NCBI RefSeq assembly: GCF_028372415.1
Contig: NC_092875.1
Location: forward strand, 193,418,372-193,482,371
Direction of reading: 5' to 3'
DNA length: 64,000 nt
Source: Notamacropus eugenii
Taxonomy: Eukaryota; Chordata; Mammalia; Diprotodontia; Macropodidae
Part shown: positions 23,670-35,355 of the stretch, one piece after another
Layout of the letters: each line of letters starts with the position of its first letter
How positions within the stretch are numbered: the stretch's first letter is position 1
Program-made: the position numbers and the translations under genes
The notes under the pieces: model-generated
Database searches by the model: none
Told to the model about the DNA's origin: nothing
What the model saw: only the letters and a program-made list of their open reading frames with translations

Positions 23670-24190
23670 CAATGTGACATCCATATCAGGTGTTGTGAAT
23701 ATGCATACATATTCCCAGGGTGTGTTCACAAAATATAATGAACTCTCCTCCTCCAAGACAAAACCAAAATATTTATTTGGAACATTGCTATTAGGATAGC
23801 AGAAGGTACTCATCCCCAATCCAGAGAACATGACATTTCTCTCTGTTAAGCCTCCCTGAGAGCAAGTTCCCCTAGGCAAGTTCTTGTCTCACCCTGTTGT
23901 TTCTCCCTCAGCCTCTTGTTTCACTCTCCACCTACACCTTTCCCTCCAAGCAACGCAATATACATTGTTTCAATCAGAGACTTAGTGCTGAGAAGCTTGG
24001 AAATCAGCACTTACTTAGGAAGGTGTGGGAATCCCTGTGGCCCAGAACCTAATTGGTTCTGCTTCAGGGTTCATGTGATACCTATTAATGGGTGGGGAAA
24101 ATCTTATATCCCATTAACTTTACAGCCTTCTAAAAACTTACAATCTAATAGGGGAAATGACATGGAAACAACTATGAGCAGACAAGACAT
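23670..24190. other. no gene or repeat recognised
   Basis: Probably unique sequence. The ORFs on both strands are short and unrelated to known proteins. Confidence 0.4.
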
Positions 24191-24194
24191 ATAC

Positions 24195-24830
24195 AGGTTA
24201 CATTGGAGATAATCTCAAAGGAAAGACACTGGCATTAAAGAAAGACAGGGAAAGGATTATTACAGAAGATGGGATTTTAGCTGAGTCTTGAAAGAAGTCA
24301 TGAAAATCAGGAGGTGGAGATGAGGAGGGAGAGTCTTCCAAGCATGGCTGATAACTAGTGAAAACGCTCAGAGTCCAGAGTCATGAGACAGAATGTCTTA
24401 TATAAGAAACAGCAAGAAGACCAGAGTCACTGGATTATAGAGTGAGTTGAGGGGAATAAGAGATAAGAAAATTGGAAAGTTAGGAACAGTCCAGATTATT
24501 AAAGGTTTTAAAGGCCAAAAAGAGGGTTTTGTATTTTATCCTAGAGGCAATAGAGAAATATTGAGGCTTATTGACTGAGAAATGGGAGGTGGCAGGAGAA
24601 AGTTGGATGGGGCATGATGAGACCTGAATTTCAGTAATATAATTTTGATAGTTCATTGGTGGATGAACTAGAATAGAGAGAGACTTGAGGCAGGAAAACC
24701 AACCAAATGGACTAGTAAAACAGATCTGAGAATCACCTGGATAAAAATGATAACTGAATCCATGGAAGTGATGAGATCAAATAAAACAGAAAAAATCTGA
24801 CAAATGTTAATTTATTAAATTTTAATGATG
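24195..24830 (-). repeat. L2 3' UTR to RT region (minus strand)
   Basis: The order 'ttttagctgagtcttgaaag', 'gattattaaaggttttaaag', 'ggttttgtattttatcct', 'gaggcaatagagaaatattg' is the antisense of the L2 3' UTR. It parallels 38185-38700. Confidence 0.7.
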
Positions 24831-24896
24831 TTAGGAAATGTTTAACAAGATAAAAATGCAATACAATATAGATACTAATTTGTGGTTTTCTAAGTG

Positions 24897-25140
24897 AATA
24901 TGGGTGGCACAGTAGATAGAGTGTCAGGCCTAGAGTCAGGAAGATTCATCTTCCTGAACTCAAATCTGGCCTCAGACACTCACTATCTGTGTGACCCGGG
25001 GCTAGTCACTTACCCCTGTTTGCTTCAGTTTCCTTATCCGTAAAATGAACTGGAGAAGAAAATGGCAAACCACTGCAGTAGCTATGGGATTATAAAGAGT
25101 TGGCCATGACTGAAAACAACTGAACAACAACAACAATTAA
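24897..25140 (+). repeat. marsupial tRNA-headed CORE-SINE with long 3' tail (plus)
   Basis: A full-length copy: 'ggtggcacagtagatagagt' head, 'tctggcctcagacactcact' core, 'gagaagaaaatggcaaacca' tail, ending in (caa)n. Confidence 0.9.
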
Positions 25141-25249
25141 AGTGTGCACAGAGGGCTCCTTTCTGTTTGAATCTGACACCACTGCACTAGAGAGAAAGTA
25201 ATTTTAGCTGTCTCCACAGCTAAGACACCAAGGATCAAAACAAGGTAAA

Positions 25250-27450
25250 AAACCAATGAACTAATAGCAGACATGATTAATCTCTAGCACCTGATGCACT
25301 CTCACTCAGCACCTCTTCCTTCACCATCCAACACATTCCAGTCAGCAGGGCTACACAAACATACTTACATTGTTTACAACAGAACTTAATTCCATACTCC
25401 AACCTATACCCTCTTTCCAGTGCTGCAGAGATCCAAACTGCACAAATTTGCTCAAGCTGTGATAGCAGTGAGGCAGCACTCTGTGACAAAGCAGAGCTTG
25501 GACAGCATAGAGGATCAGAGCGAAAAGGAAGCAGGACATGTGTGCATGGTGATATGGGTAGTCCAATACTCCTGAGAGAAAGAGAATACAATTGGTATGA
25601 GCTTTGTTCCCTCAAAAGTCACCTGGGGCAAAAACTAAGTCTAGTGAACTATGAATTACCCAGTAGGAGAGGAAGCTGAGCACTTTAAGATCCAACCCCC
25701 AAGAAAACTGCCGTCAAAGTGGAAGGAGTCAAAAAAAAAAATGAGCAATAGGGGGAAATGGGGAGAGGGAGGCATGTGAAATTACCAAAGATCCCAGGAT
25801 GACAGTACCTTATAAGCCTTCATTCAATGAGGAATACATAGACTAAAGGTCTAGATAAGTATAAAAGCCATGAATCAAAGAATAAAAGTTTAGAACAGGT
25901 AGAAAGGGAGATAAATAATGAAGAGAATGGAGGAATGAAGTCCTTTCCAGAATGAGGCACAGGAAATAAAATTTTAAAAACTAATAAACAAAATAGGTTA
26001 AAGGGGAATATAAAAAGGAGAATTTTATTGGTCCACTTCACTGAGAAAAGAAAAAAGAGGAGAAAATCACTAGATAAAAATCACAAGAAAGGAAAAGGAA
26101 CTAACAAGCAAAACTCCAAAACTAGAGAAAAGCATAATAAACTGGGATTAGATGGGTAAATCTTAAGAGTTAGTGAAAGAGAGAGATGGTGGGAAAACAG
26201 CAGAAATAAAACACATTCATTTAAAATAAATTGAAGAAATGCAGTATTGCTTTTCTAGAAAAAGAGAGAAAAATTCTAATTTGCAAAAAAAAAAATTAGA
26301 GTTATGGAGGAAAATATGAACCTAGCTCAGTATTTTGACTGTGAATAGGTTAAGTAACCAAGTAACCCAATGATTATTTGATAAAAGCTTCTGGGAAAAC
26401 TGGAACACAGTGCAGAAGAAATTCAGCTTAAATCAACACCTTAAAATATATTGCATATTTTTATGTACTCTCAGAGTGGTAGAATAGGGGAAAAAATCTT
26501 TGTTTCAAATTTCTCTGATAAAGGTTTTCTATCCAACATAGTAAAAGAGAAAATCAACAAGTCAAAATCTCTTCTGCAGTAGATAAGTAATTAAAGAAGG
26601 TGAACAGTTCTCAAAAGAAAAAATTGCAAACAACCACATGAATGTTCAAATAATTAATAATGAGAGAAATGCAAATCAAAATGACCCTAAGCTTGTACAC
26701 TTTAGCCAGAAAATTGGCAAAGATGACAAAAGATGGGGAATAGTCAATGTAGAGGTATTGTGGGAAAGTAGTCACAATGGTGCATTGTTGGTGAAACTGT
26801 ATGAAGTACAGTCATTTTGGAAAATAACTTGGCATTATGGAAGTAAAGAGGCTAAAATGCCCATTTTGTTTGACTTAGAGATTCCCCCCGAGACTATACC
26901 CCAAGCAGGCTAATGATAAGAAGAAGGTTTCTATATGCACCGAAATATTTATTTAGCAGCATTTCTGATGCCCATTGATTGGGGAATGGTGAAACAAATT
27001 GTGGTACATGAATGTATTGGAATATTACCGTGCTGTAAGAAATAACCAATGTGGTAATTGTAGAGAAGCATGGAAAGATCTACCAGAGCTGGTGCAGAGT
27101 GGAGAAGCAGAGCTATGAAAACAATATACACAATGAATGCAACAATGTAACCAGAAACAACGACACAAAGAAACAATCAAAAGCAAATGTTTCAAAATTA
27201 TAAAGAACAAACAAGGCTCGAAGAGGAGATATGAGAAGAAATTCGAACCCACCTCTCTGCAACAGTGAAAAGTCTACAAACATTGCACATTGCACTTATA
27301 TATCAATATATATATCAATAAGTCTTGCTGATTTTTCCCCCTTTCATTTTTTTTTTTGTCTTAAAAAAGATTTATTGGTTATAGAGGTTAGGTCTCTGGG
27401 AAGATAATGGTTAACGTAAAAGAAACAAAACATATCAATAAAGCTTTGTT
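25250..27450 (+). mobile_element. L1 5' UTR/ORF1 joined to ORF2 C-terminus and 3' end (plus strand)
   Basis: 25250-25800 is L1 5' UTR text shared with 12600-12910. 25800-26300 is A-rich ORF1-like sequence. From about 26370 the landmarks switch directly to the ORF2 C-terminus ('tatttgataaaagcttctgg'; the 26638-26913 frame includes NERNANQNDPKL and PILFDLEIPPETIPQAG) and the 3' end. The endonuclease and RT of ORF2 are missing. Either one L1 lost its middle or two fragments abut. Confidence 0.6.
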
Positions 27451-27454
27451 TTTA

Positions 27455-28400
27455 AAGAGATCATCGCTCACTTTGGAAAGAGTAGTTTCAATTTAATGAC
27501 GAAGTTGTCAGCTAGACTATAGGGAGTTAGGAAGAGAGAGGAAAGGAAGGCACTCTTTGCAGACCACTTAAGGACTTTGGCCACAAAAGGGAGGAGAAAT
27601 ATAGGATGACAGCTAGTGGGACTGGAAGGATCAAATGGGCATTTTGAAAAGCGATAGATGTAAACATGTTTGTAGGCTGCAGAGAAGCAGTCAGTAGATG
27701 GGGAGAAACTGAAGGTAAGTGGGAGAGTGGGGATGATAGCATGGCATAGGGACACTTAGTCAGGGAGAGGGGTTTACTTTAGCAAGAAGAAGGGCCAGCT
27801 CTTTATTTGAGAACGAATTAAGGAAGGGATAGCAGGGGAAGGCATCTGTATGATGTGAGATGGAGTGGAGTAGAGGGAGGTCATAATAAATGGCCTCAAT
27901 TTTTTCAGTGAAATAGGAGGCAAGGTTCTCAGGAGAGAGAGTAGCTGGAGAAACTGTGGGATATTTGAAGGGAGATGAAAAGTTTAGAAAAGCCACTATG
28001 GTGAGAGGCATAATGAAATAATTATGGAGCTGAAAAGGGATTGCCTTGGTGTAGTGAAGGCTCAGTGAAGATTATGGAACATAAATTTGCAATGCATCCA
28101 TTCAGCACAATTCCCTGGGTTTTTGAAACTCTATTAGGTAATACCTGAATAGGTGTAAAGGCGGGATGATGGGAAGTCAAGGCTAGGGCTTATTATGACA
28201 AGAAGAGTAATAGGATAAGGAGGCAAGTGACTCAACAGAGTGCAAAGTTGAACTGGTTTATCAAAGAGCCAAGGAAGGAAAGGGAGGAGAGTATAGCTAG
28301 CCCAAGACTGATGGCCTAGGAAAGACCTGGATGGTTGGGTACTGGAAACAATGGTGAGGTCCAACAGGGTAGGAAAGGCAAAGGGAACATAATACCAAAG
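27455..28400 (-). mobile_element. L2 ORF2 fragment (minus strand)
   Basis: 27760-28011 (minus) encodes SPENLASYFTEKIEAIYYDL, matching the L2 ORF2 linker ahead of the RT. 27468-27755 encodes DPSSPTSCHPIFLLPFVAKV in the place of the L2 RT block 'NYRPISLLP'. The 5' part (28080-28400) is paralogous to 32990-33340. The frames are split by shifts, and it is inactive. Confidence 0.75.
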
Positions 28401-28619
28401 TCTTGGGAAAAAAATTTAAATTTTATCATCATCCAAACAAGTCACCAAGAGAATAGCAATGTAATCAGATAAAACAATATACATAATAATTGTCAACCCA
28501 TAGACTACATTTTCCATCTCTCCTAAAAAATTTTCAGAACAATCCACACACTCATTGAAAATATTTTTGACAAAACATTTGAGAAGAGTGTAGGAAGACT
28601 TTCTCAAATAATATTCTAT

Positions 28620-28815
28620 AGCAGTTGTTTAAACTTTTTTGGTCTTAAGAACCTTTTACAATCTTAAAAACTATTGAGATCCCCCCCAAAGAGCTTTTGT
28701 TTATGTGGGTTATACCTACTAACATTTATCATATAGAAATTAAAATGGCTTAGTATTATTCTGAAAAGTTTTGACTGCATGGAGCCTCTGAAAGGAATCT
28801 CTGGACCACTGTTCT
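28620..28815 (+). repeat. unnamed DNA-transposon-like repeat, copy 2
   Basis: Starts 'gtttaaacttttttggtctt' and ends 'gcatggagcctctgaaagg', parallel to 5650-5905. The inner part 'agagcttttgtttatgtggg' is typical of a widespread old mammalian repeat that I cannot name with certainty. Confidence 0.45.
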
Positions 28816-29034
28816 ATATAACATACCACATCTTTATTGTCACACTACTGACTAAAATATATAGATTCTACAAAATCTCACTGTACTTAATGTTTATTGA
28901 TTATTTTTTAAAAGCATTTGATTCAATGGAGCGAAACCTTGCTTAAATGTATTTTATATATATATAGCTATAGATATCAAAATCTTACACATACATTTCT
29001 TCAAAGAGATAATGAAAATAACTTTATATAATCG

Positions 29035-29280
29035 ACAATTAACTACATAGTAAAGTGGAAAGGATAGTGGCTCTGTTTTCAGAGGACTTGCGTAAAAACT
29101 TACCTCTCATGCTTAGTACTTCTGGGACCACTAACTTATTCATTAAACCTCCCTGGAACTTGGGACATCTAATTAACTCACTAACCTCCCTGGGATTCAG
29201 TTTACTCATTTGTAAAATGGGAGAGTGGATAGATAGATTAGATGGGTTCCTTCTAATGCTAAATCTATGATTTTAGGATT
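29035..29280 (+). repeat. MIR/THER-type SINE (plus strand)
   Basis: 'ggattcagtttactcatttg', 'taaaatgggagagtgg' and a 3' end 'aatgctaaatctatgatttt' match the therian MIR relative. Confidence 0.65.
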
Positions 29281-29384
29281 ATAGATATATCACATGAGGC
29301 ATAAATCAGAGAGATATGTTTGCTATTATTATGAAAATATCTAGAGAATTTACATGGAAAAGTCTTGCCTAATGGTAAGGAAGA

Positions 29385-30150
29385 GTGAAGTTGATCTTTC
29401 AAATGTTCCTGTTTGTAGATGGCATTGTGATGATTATATTAATTTCCAGAAAATTGTAGTCTCCTAGATAAGGCCCATAAAACTCAGTTTGGCCTCATGT
29501 AAAAAACTAAATGGACAAAGAATGCCCACTGTCCAGAATATAGCATTTTATTGAAAGAAAAATCTCACAAAGCTGCTCCATCAGCACAAATATCTTGGAC
29601 AAATACTGAAAATTGACAATAGGTTGAGCCCAGAGTCAAATGTAAAGGAGGGAGTAGGAGAAATTTTTTTTAGGTTATTACATTGTGATGACCCTAAAAT
29701 AAAGGTCCACCTTTTTTAACACAAACATTCTTCCATTTGTGTTGTATTACTGCAAGTCATATAGTACCACAATCTCAGAACTATCTAAGTTGAGAATCTG
29801 CCAAAGACCAATGGGTCTATAATATATTACAATGAACTGCATAAGAAAAGAAGCATAAAGGATGTTATCAGAGACAGAACAACAGATGGTCCAGTCACCT
29901 AGGAATAACTGACAGATAGTTGATCTGCTTATTGTTAAACATGAAATATTAAGAGATACAGAGCAAATCCCTGGGTACATTAGGTAGGCATCATCCCTAC
30001 TTCTTACTCCCAATATTCCATTATAATAACTATATAGAAGGGCATGGATAAAAGTTTCACAGGAGGACAGGCACAGATGAGGTATGATCTGTATTGTAAG
30101 AATATCCATACTGCTGAGATCACAGATCCATCAGAGTATGAAGTGAGTTG
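29385..30150 (+). mobile_element. RTE-type LINE, RT C-terminal part and 3' end (plus strand)
   Basis: 'LFVDGIVMI' (near 29412) stands in the place of the RT box 'LFADDIVLI', so the catalytic Asp pair is damaged. Further on, translated blocks resemble the RTE segments 'YLGQ', 'LP..LYGCE' and 'RAMERRMLGI..R' with shifts. The end near 30120-30150 ('atcacagatccatcagagta') resembles RTE 3' ends. Confidence 0.55.
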
Positions 30151-30154
30151 ATTT

Positions 30155-31110
30155 CCTCATAATACTCCTTTATTCTCCTCCTTAATGTTTTGCAAACGAA
30201 CTTGTACCTTAAACCAGTGTTGACCTTGGTTTCCGTATACCTCCACTTGGCAACGAGATTACATTTTTAAAACTTGATGTTTCTGACTTCTATTCAGAGT
30301 AACTATTTTGTGGTATTTAAAATACACTAAGAAACATTGATTGTCAGATAGTCATGGCCAATGTTTTCTTTTGTTCATTTCCCATTTTTTGGAGTTACCA
30401 GTTCATTTGAACAGGTCAGGATGAAGCTACAATAATTGCATTAAATGTCTTCTTTTCATATTTACCCTTTCTTCTTTTTGGTGTTTGTTTTTACTTTTGC
30501 TCTCATAATTGAGATCTGATTGCATACAGTCAGCTGGTTCAAAAAATAACTGCAACTCGAGTTACATCCTGTCTGTTCAAATTTTAGTAAATTGTTTTTA
30601 TGATGCTGATCAGTGTTCAACAATCTAGCACATTGTATCTCTCTTATAAGGGAAAGTTTTCCTGATGTAGAATTTTGTAGGTTCTAAATAGTTTATACAA
30701 ATCTTTGGGCTTTTTCATCTCTTGATTCTGACCCATATTTTCCAACAAAATTTTTACTGTTCTTCTTGTGTTCATTTACACACAAAGGCATTGCATACCA
30801 ATGATGCGTTGAATTGTTGTGGAGGAGCTTACCTAGTTTTCTAAATAATTTCTACAGGTCTTCATACTATGATGCAAAATATTTTCAATATAAGTTGCCA
30901 TTATCTTCATGGTATTCTGTTTGCTTATACTCATAATAAGCACTTCAAGTAAAGATGACCTAATTTTTGTTTCCCTTTGTTGCACAATGAAAGCAATTCC
31001 TCTATTCCCTTTTTTTCCTCTCTGAGTAGAAATTATAGGCCTTCCTTCCATTCAATGCAACTTTTTTTATCTTAGATTTGCATTTTGGGGGAGAATGTCA
31101 AGATAGATAT
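30155..31110 (-). mobile_element. RTE-type LINE, endonuclease part (minus strand)
   Basis: On the minus strand 30833-31051 reads RGKKGNRGIAFIVQQRETKI, preceded by 'YLDILPQNANLR'. This matches the RTE/BovB endonuclease blocks 'DILGISE..W' and 'GVA.IV..RV'. Downstream of it (30155-30830) no clear frame remains. The orientation is opposite to the RTE next to it, so these are two insertions or one inverted copy. Confidence 0.5.
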
Positions 31111-31119
31111 GGTTCATTT

Positions 31120-31640
31120 TCACCAGTAGTGTATCAAATTATTGGTCATTAGAAAAAAGATGGCAGAACCCAATAGTTCTATTACTAATAGTAGATGGTC
31201 TAAGACTTATATAATTCTTGGAATGCTCTGATTCCCTTCTGGCATTCCTCCACCCTTGCTACAGAAAAGAAATGGTCAGGAATGAAAACTATTTTGTGTT
31301 TTTGTCTATTTTGTGGGTTGCTGCAATAAAAAAAAATCATCTCCGAGTGGCCATCCTCCTAGGGATAAGCCTCTTCAAACTCTCTTTGGCTAGTCCTCAG
31401 ATAGTAAACATAGTCTATCATTTGGGAGAATTTGTTAGAACTTGTGTGCTGTTGACATAGTTGCCAAGAATCCAAACTCACCTCCAAGTCATGGGTAGCC
31501 ATGACTTCAGTAGAGCATCTTGTCAAAGCCCCTCCCAAAAAGAAGTGCTATCAACTGAACTCAGTAATTACAGGTCATGTTTATAATAGCACTTCAAGGG
31601 GTACGAAACACTTTACTTATAACAATACAGTGAAGTAGAC
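31120..31640. other. no gene or repeat recognised
   Basis: The 31218-31460 frame encodes 80 residues without recognisable homology and has no supporting context. Confidence 0.4.
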
Positions 31641-31641
31641 A

Positions 31642-31920
31642 GTGAGAGCAACTAGGTAGCACGTAGCACAAGTACCAGTGGCTAGAGTTCTGGACCTGGA
31701 GTCAGGAAGACCAGAGTTCAAATGTGGCCTCAGATACTGACTACCTGTGTGATACTGGGGAAATTATTTAACCTGTTTCAGTTTCCTCATCTGTAAATGA
31801 AGATAATAATAGCATCTACCTATTGTGGTTGTGAGACATAAATAGGATGTTTGTAAAGTGCTTTGCAAATGTTAAGTCATTATGTAAATGCTAGCTCTTA
31901 TTATTATTGCTATTAACTGT
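31642..31920 (+). repeat. tRNA-headed CORE-SINE (plus strand)
   Basis: 'ctggacctggagtcaggaag', 'gttcaaatgtggcctcagat', 'cagtttcctcatctgtaaat' and a 3' end 'gctagctcttattattattg'. Confidence 0.85.
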
Positions 31921-31924
31921 TAAA

Positions 31925-32050
31925 AGTTTATTTCATGAGGAAGCTAAATTTGCTCATAGTCACAGAGCTAGCATAAGACTCATTGTAGTCAGATTTGAAT
32001 CCAGGCTTCCTCTTTCTGTGGAACCACGTCTGTTCCTCTAGATATCACTT
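31925..32050 (-). repeat. MIR (minus strand)
   Basis: 'gtcacagagctagcataaga' and 'agatttgaatccaggcttcc' are antisense MIR core. Confidence 0.7.
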
Positions 32051-32282
32051 GGTTGTTGCAGAAGACTGCGAGATCATTGCCATCTATCAACACCTGAGAT
32101 GATGCCCCAGCAGTGCCCAGAAGTGGAAAGGCACAGAGTGGGGGAGAGCAAGGAAAGGGTAGAGGGTTCAGACCTGGGAACCTATGATTTCCTTGGGGAG
32201 AACTACCTGTGAGGAAACTGCCCCAACTAATGTAGAATAGCACCTGCTCTGCAATTTATAGCCTTAGATATTTGTCTGAGGT

Positions 32283-32385
32283 ACTGAGAAGCTGGAGAAA
32301 GAAATGGCAAACCACTTTAGTATCTTTGCCAAGAAAACCCCAAATGGGGTCATGAAGAGTTGGACATGACTGAACAACTGAAAGG
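32283..32385 (+). repeat. 3' tail of marsupial CORE-SINE
   Basis: 'ctggagaaagaaatggcaaa', 'gccaagaaaaccccaaatgg' and 'gttggacatgactgaacaac'. The 5' head is missing. Confidence 0.8.
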
Positions 32386-32498
32386 TTAAATGACTTATTT
32401 GGGGTTACACAGACAGTGTCAGAGGTGTTACTTGATTCCAGGTCTTGCTGACTCAGAGGTCAGCTTTCTATCCACTAGACCATCTTGCCCTTCACTAT
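32386..32498 (-). repeat. MIR (minus strand)
   Basis: 'aaggttaaatgacttatttg', 'ggttacacagacagtgtcag' and 'tctatccactagaccatctt' are antisense MIR, abutting the SINE tail before it. Confidence 0.75.
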
Positions 32499-32499
32499 A

Positions 32500-32985
32500 G
32501 CCATGAGACTATAAATAACTAAGAGACAGGAGAGTGACAGAGTTGCTCATCTATCTCTCAGAAATTCAGACACCATTCCCCACCCAGAATCTTTGGTGGC
32601 TCATGAACCTCAAGGGTTGAACCCTTTTTGGCATATGGTTCTATTGTGGAATTCATAGACCTGACTGATCTTTTTTTCAGTGCCTAGTGCCCCCACCTTG
32701 TACTTCCCTGATATGTGAGTTCATATATTCCTTTCTGAGTTAGAGACCTTAACCCCAGATTCTAAGCAAAGCTATCAGAAACTTTCACATTGACTTAATG
32801 AAATGTTATGCATCTTCTTGATTGAGACTCTATGGCCTATGCATCTTATTCTTTTACTGGGGGGAGAAGGATAGATTTAATGGTAATTCACTGTGAGGCT
32901 GTGCTCAATGCTAACTGACTGCACAGGAGAGCTTGTCTTCCTGTAATCCGCTTTTCTTTCCATGATGTTAAGACTGCCATCCGTC
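32500..32985. other. no gene or repeat recognised
   Basis: Could be unique or part of an old LTR. I found no primer-binding site or polypurine tract that would support an LTR element. Confidence 0.35.
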
Positions 32986-32989
32986 AAAT

Positions 32990-33600
32990 TATGGGACATA
33001 AATTTGTGGTGGACCCAGTCGGCACCATTTCCTGGTTTCTCCAAACCCCTGTTCTCAGCAGGTGACTAGGAGTAAAAGCAATGTATAGTAGGAATAATCT
33101 AAGGCTGAAGATTGGCAAGGCAAGAATAGTGACAGGAAAAGGACTCAAGAGAAGAATACAGTGTAAATTGGAATTGGTTCATCAAGGGATCAAGATAAAG
33201 AGAGGAGCTGAGTATAACTAGTACAAGGGTGACAGCCTAGGAAAGAAGGGTGAAATAATTGGAGGTCATTCATGGTAAAGATCAAGAAACGGCTACAGGT
33301 TGTAAGGCAGAGGGAAAGGCAAAATGATAAAAGATCTTGATCTTTTATTATGACTTATTACAAAAGGAATTCCAGCATTCGTGAAGTTAGAAGTGGAATA
33401 CTTGTTGGAGCTAAGATCAAAGGTATGACCATCTCTTTGTGTAGCTGTGGTAGCTTCCATGGGTTGGTTATAGGAAATGAATATATTGTGGAACTGGGAG
33501 GTCAGAATGTTTGGGGAAGTGTTAATATGAGTGTAGCTTGGTTTTCAAGGCATTTGCATCACAATTTACTGCCTGAACTCACAATATATTGATACTGCCT
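32990..33600 (-). repeat. L2 5'-ward fragment (minus strand)
   Basis: Parallel to 28080-28400 in order: 'gacataaatttg', 'ttcatcaagggatcaagata', 'gagtataactagtacaaggg', 'cctaggaaag'. It therefore belongs to the same LINE family region. Confidence 0.6.
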
Positions 33601-33604
33601 GATA

Positions 33605-34105
33605 TATAAAACTTGGGGAAGATGGGGGATGAGAAAGAAAGCACTGATGCCCTACACCCATAATATCTCACATTCTGGTTACTAAACTTCTATTAATGTT
33701 ATAAGATCAAATTAGATTTGAGGGAAGGTACATCACACAATTAACTAATATTTTCATTATATTCCCTTAAAGTCTCTAAGTCTTTATAACTTGAACTACT
33801 GCTAAATAAGTTTTCTTCCCTCACACTAATATGGTTAGTTTTTTTAATTTTAAATGCATGGCTATACATTTGGTCTTTGTAAATTTCACCTTAATTTCAG
33901 CTCATTTTTCTAGCTTGTTGAAATTTTTCTGAATCTTCATTCTGCCTTCCAACATATTATGTTGCAGGTGGAAGAATTCCTCTGCAGGAGAATATCTAAT
34001 GACCTCCACCCCATCTGTACCCTGGGAAATTTTTAGCAAGAAGCTAGGTCATTAAAAAAGCCATCAAAAACTATTAGGCTGAAAGTAATTTTGTACATTC
34101 TATTC
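33605..34105. other. no gene or repeat recognised
   Basis: 33860-33960 ('atacatttggtctttgtaaat' and following text) resembles a CR1/L3-type 3' segment but is too short to call. Confidence 0.35.
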
Positions 34106-34109
34106 AAGA

Positions 34110-34290
34110 ATACTTAATAATCAATCAACCAACAAATAAACATTTACTAAGTACTTAATAAATTTAGGTACTGTACTAGATATTGGGGATATGAAGACAT
34201 AAAGGACATAATCCCTGACCTTCAAGAGCTTACTTTCTATTGGAGGAGATGTAATCACACATTAATATACAGATAATAAATCTAAGGCAA
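34110..34290 (-). repeat. L2 3' end (minus strand)
   Basis: 'aaacatttactaagtactta', 'gatattggggatatgaagac' and 'cttcaagagcttactttcta' are the antisense of the L2 3' end. Confidence 0.7.
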
Positions 34291-34464
34291 ACAAAGTGGG
34301 GAGGGCACTGGAAACTGGGGTTCACTGTGGGTTCACCCTCAAGAGTAGAGGCAGGAGTCAGACACAAGTGGCTTCTACTTAAGAGGAATCCCTTGATGCT
34401 AAAATGCTAGAAGTTAGCAATTGACTTTGGAAAAATATACACATTTATATTGTATTGGGGGGGA

Positions 34465-34500
34465 GTATAGTATATAGTATATACTATAGTATATAGTATC
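34465..34500. repeat. TATAG/TATAC palindromic low-complexity run
   Basis: Alternating 'tatagtatatag' and 'tatatactata' units form a self-complementary stretch, a possible cruciform. Confidence 0.6.
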
Positions 34501-34504
34501 ACTT

Positions 34505-34895
34505 ATTTCAAGCAGCTTTGGGTAAAGATAGAATGTTTACATATTTCACTCATTTTAAACATATATCAAAAAGTCATAGCAACTATACCTCTAGCAATGT
34601 ATGGCCATTACAGGGCAAGGGAGAGTTTTCACCTACAATATAAGTATAGTTTTTAAACAATGCAAATTTGATTATTAGGTTATCATCTGAGTAGTTAATA
34701 AAAAAAGTTGAACAAAGCATTTCCGAGGATAAAACCTGAGGGCACAACCAAAGAATTGCCTCTACACTGTCATTGATTCATTATTCAATTCTTTTTGGGA
34801 TAGAGTAAGGGGGCATATCATGTAAATCTCTACAATAAAAATAATACATAAGTGCATATGAAAAGTACAAGCAAAATTTAATGCAAGGAATATAT
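34505..34895. other. no gene or repeat recognised
   Basis: AT-rich sequence without coding signal. Confidence 0.4.
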
Positions 34896-34899
34896 TGGA

Positions 34900-35065
34900 A
34901 TCCCAGGTTCAGTATATATTACTTGTGTGATTCTGAACAAATCACTTAATTCCTCTGAGGTTCAGTGTCCTCATTGCATAATAATATATGCACTACTATC
35001 TTTACAAGGATACTGTCAGGAAATAATATTGCAAATCTTAAAATGCTTATGTAATGAGCTATTAT
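34900..35065 (+). repeat. MIR (plus strand)
   Basis: 'tacttgtgtgattctgaaca', 'aatcacttaattcctctgag' and 'gcaaatcttaaaatgcttat' follow MIR order. Confidence 0.7.
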
Positions 35066-35104
35066 TGTATAACTTCAGACTTCTGTGGAATTCTTGAAAT
35101 AAGT

Positions 35105-35201
35105 ACAGGGTATCCCAAAAGTCTTAGTGCAGTTTAAGCTTTAATAGTTGAAATAAACTTTAATAGCCTAAGACTGCTTTAAGACTTTTGGGACACTGTA
35201 G
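35105..35201. mobile_element. Tc1/mariner-type MITE with TA duplication
   Basis: The left end cagggtatcccaaaagtctt and the reverse complement of the right end (cagtgtcccaaaagtctt) form terminal inverted repeats of about 30 bp. A TA lies on both sides (35105-35106 and 35200-35201). At about 95 bp nearly the whole element is palindromic, with no room for a transposase, so it is a non-autonomous mariner derivative. Confidence 0.85.
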
Positions 35202-35289
35202 ACTGAAAAAAATTTCATTATAAATTGTAATGATGTCTTCATTAATAACACTGTATTCTGTGAAAGAAAAATAATTTCTATGCGAGGTC

Positions 35290-35355
35290 CATATTAGGGA
35301 TTAGGAAAGGTCTATAGAGCAGAAGCTCTTAGCTTTAAAAAAAAATTGATACCTG
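35290..35355 (+). repeat. left part of an old DNA-transposon-like repeat, split by HAL1
   Basis: 'gcagaagctcttagcttt' parallels the start of the repeat at 59965 ('caaggactcttaccc...'). The right part resumes at 38014. Confidence 0.5.

Noticed and set aside
27760..28011. 83-residue minus-strand frame as a gene
   Set aside because: The text around ASYFTEKIEA identifies it as L2 ORF2.
32500..32985. Possible solitary LTR of an endogenous retrovirus
   Set aside because: No terminal TG...CA pair, duplication, primer-binding site or polyadenylation arrangement could be defended.
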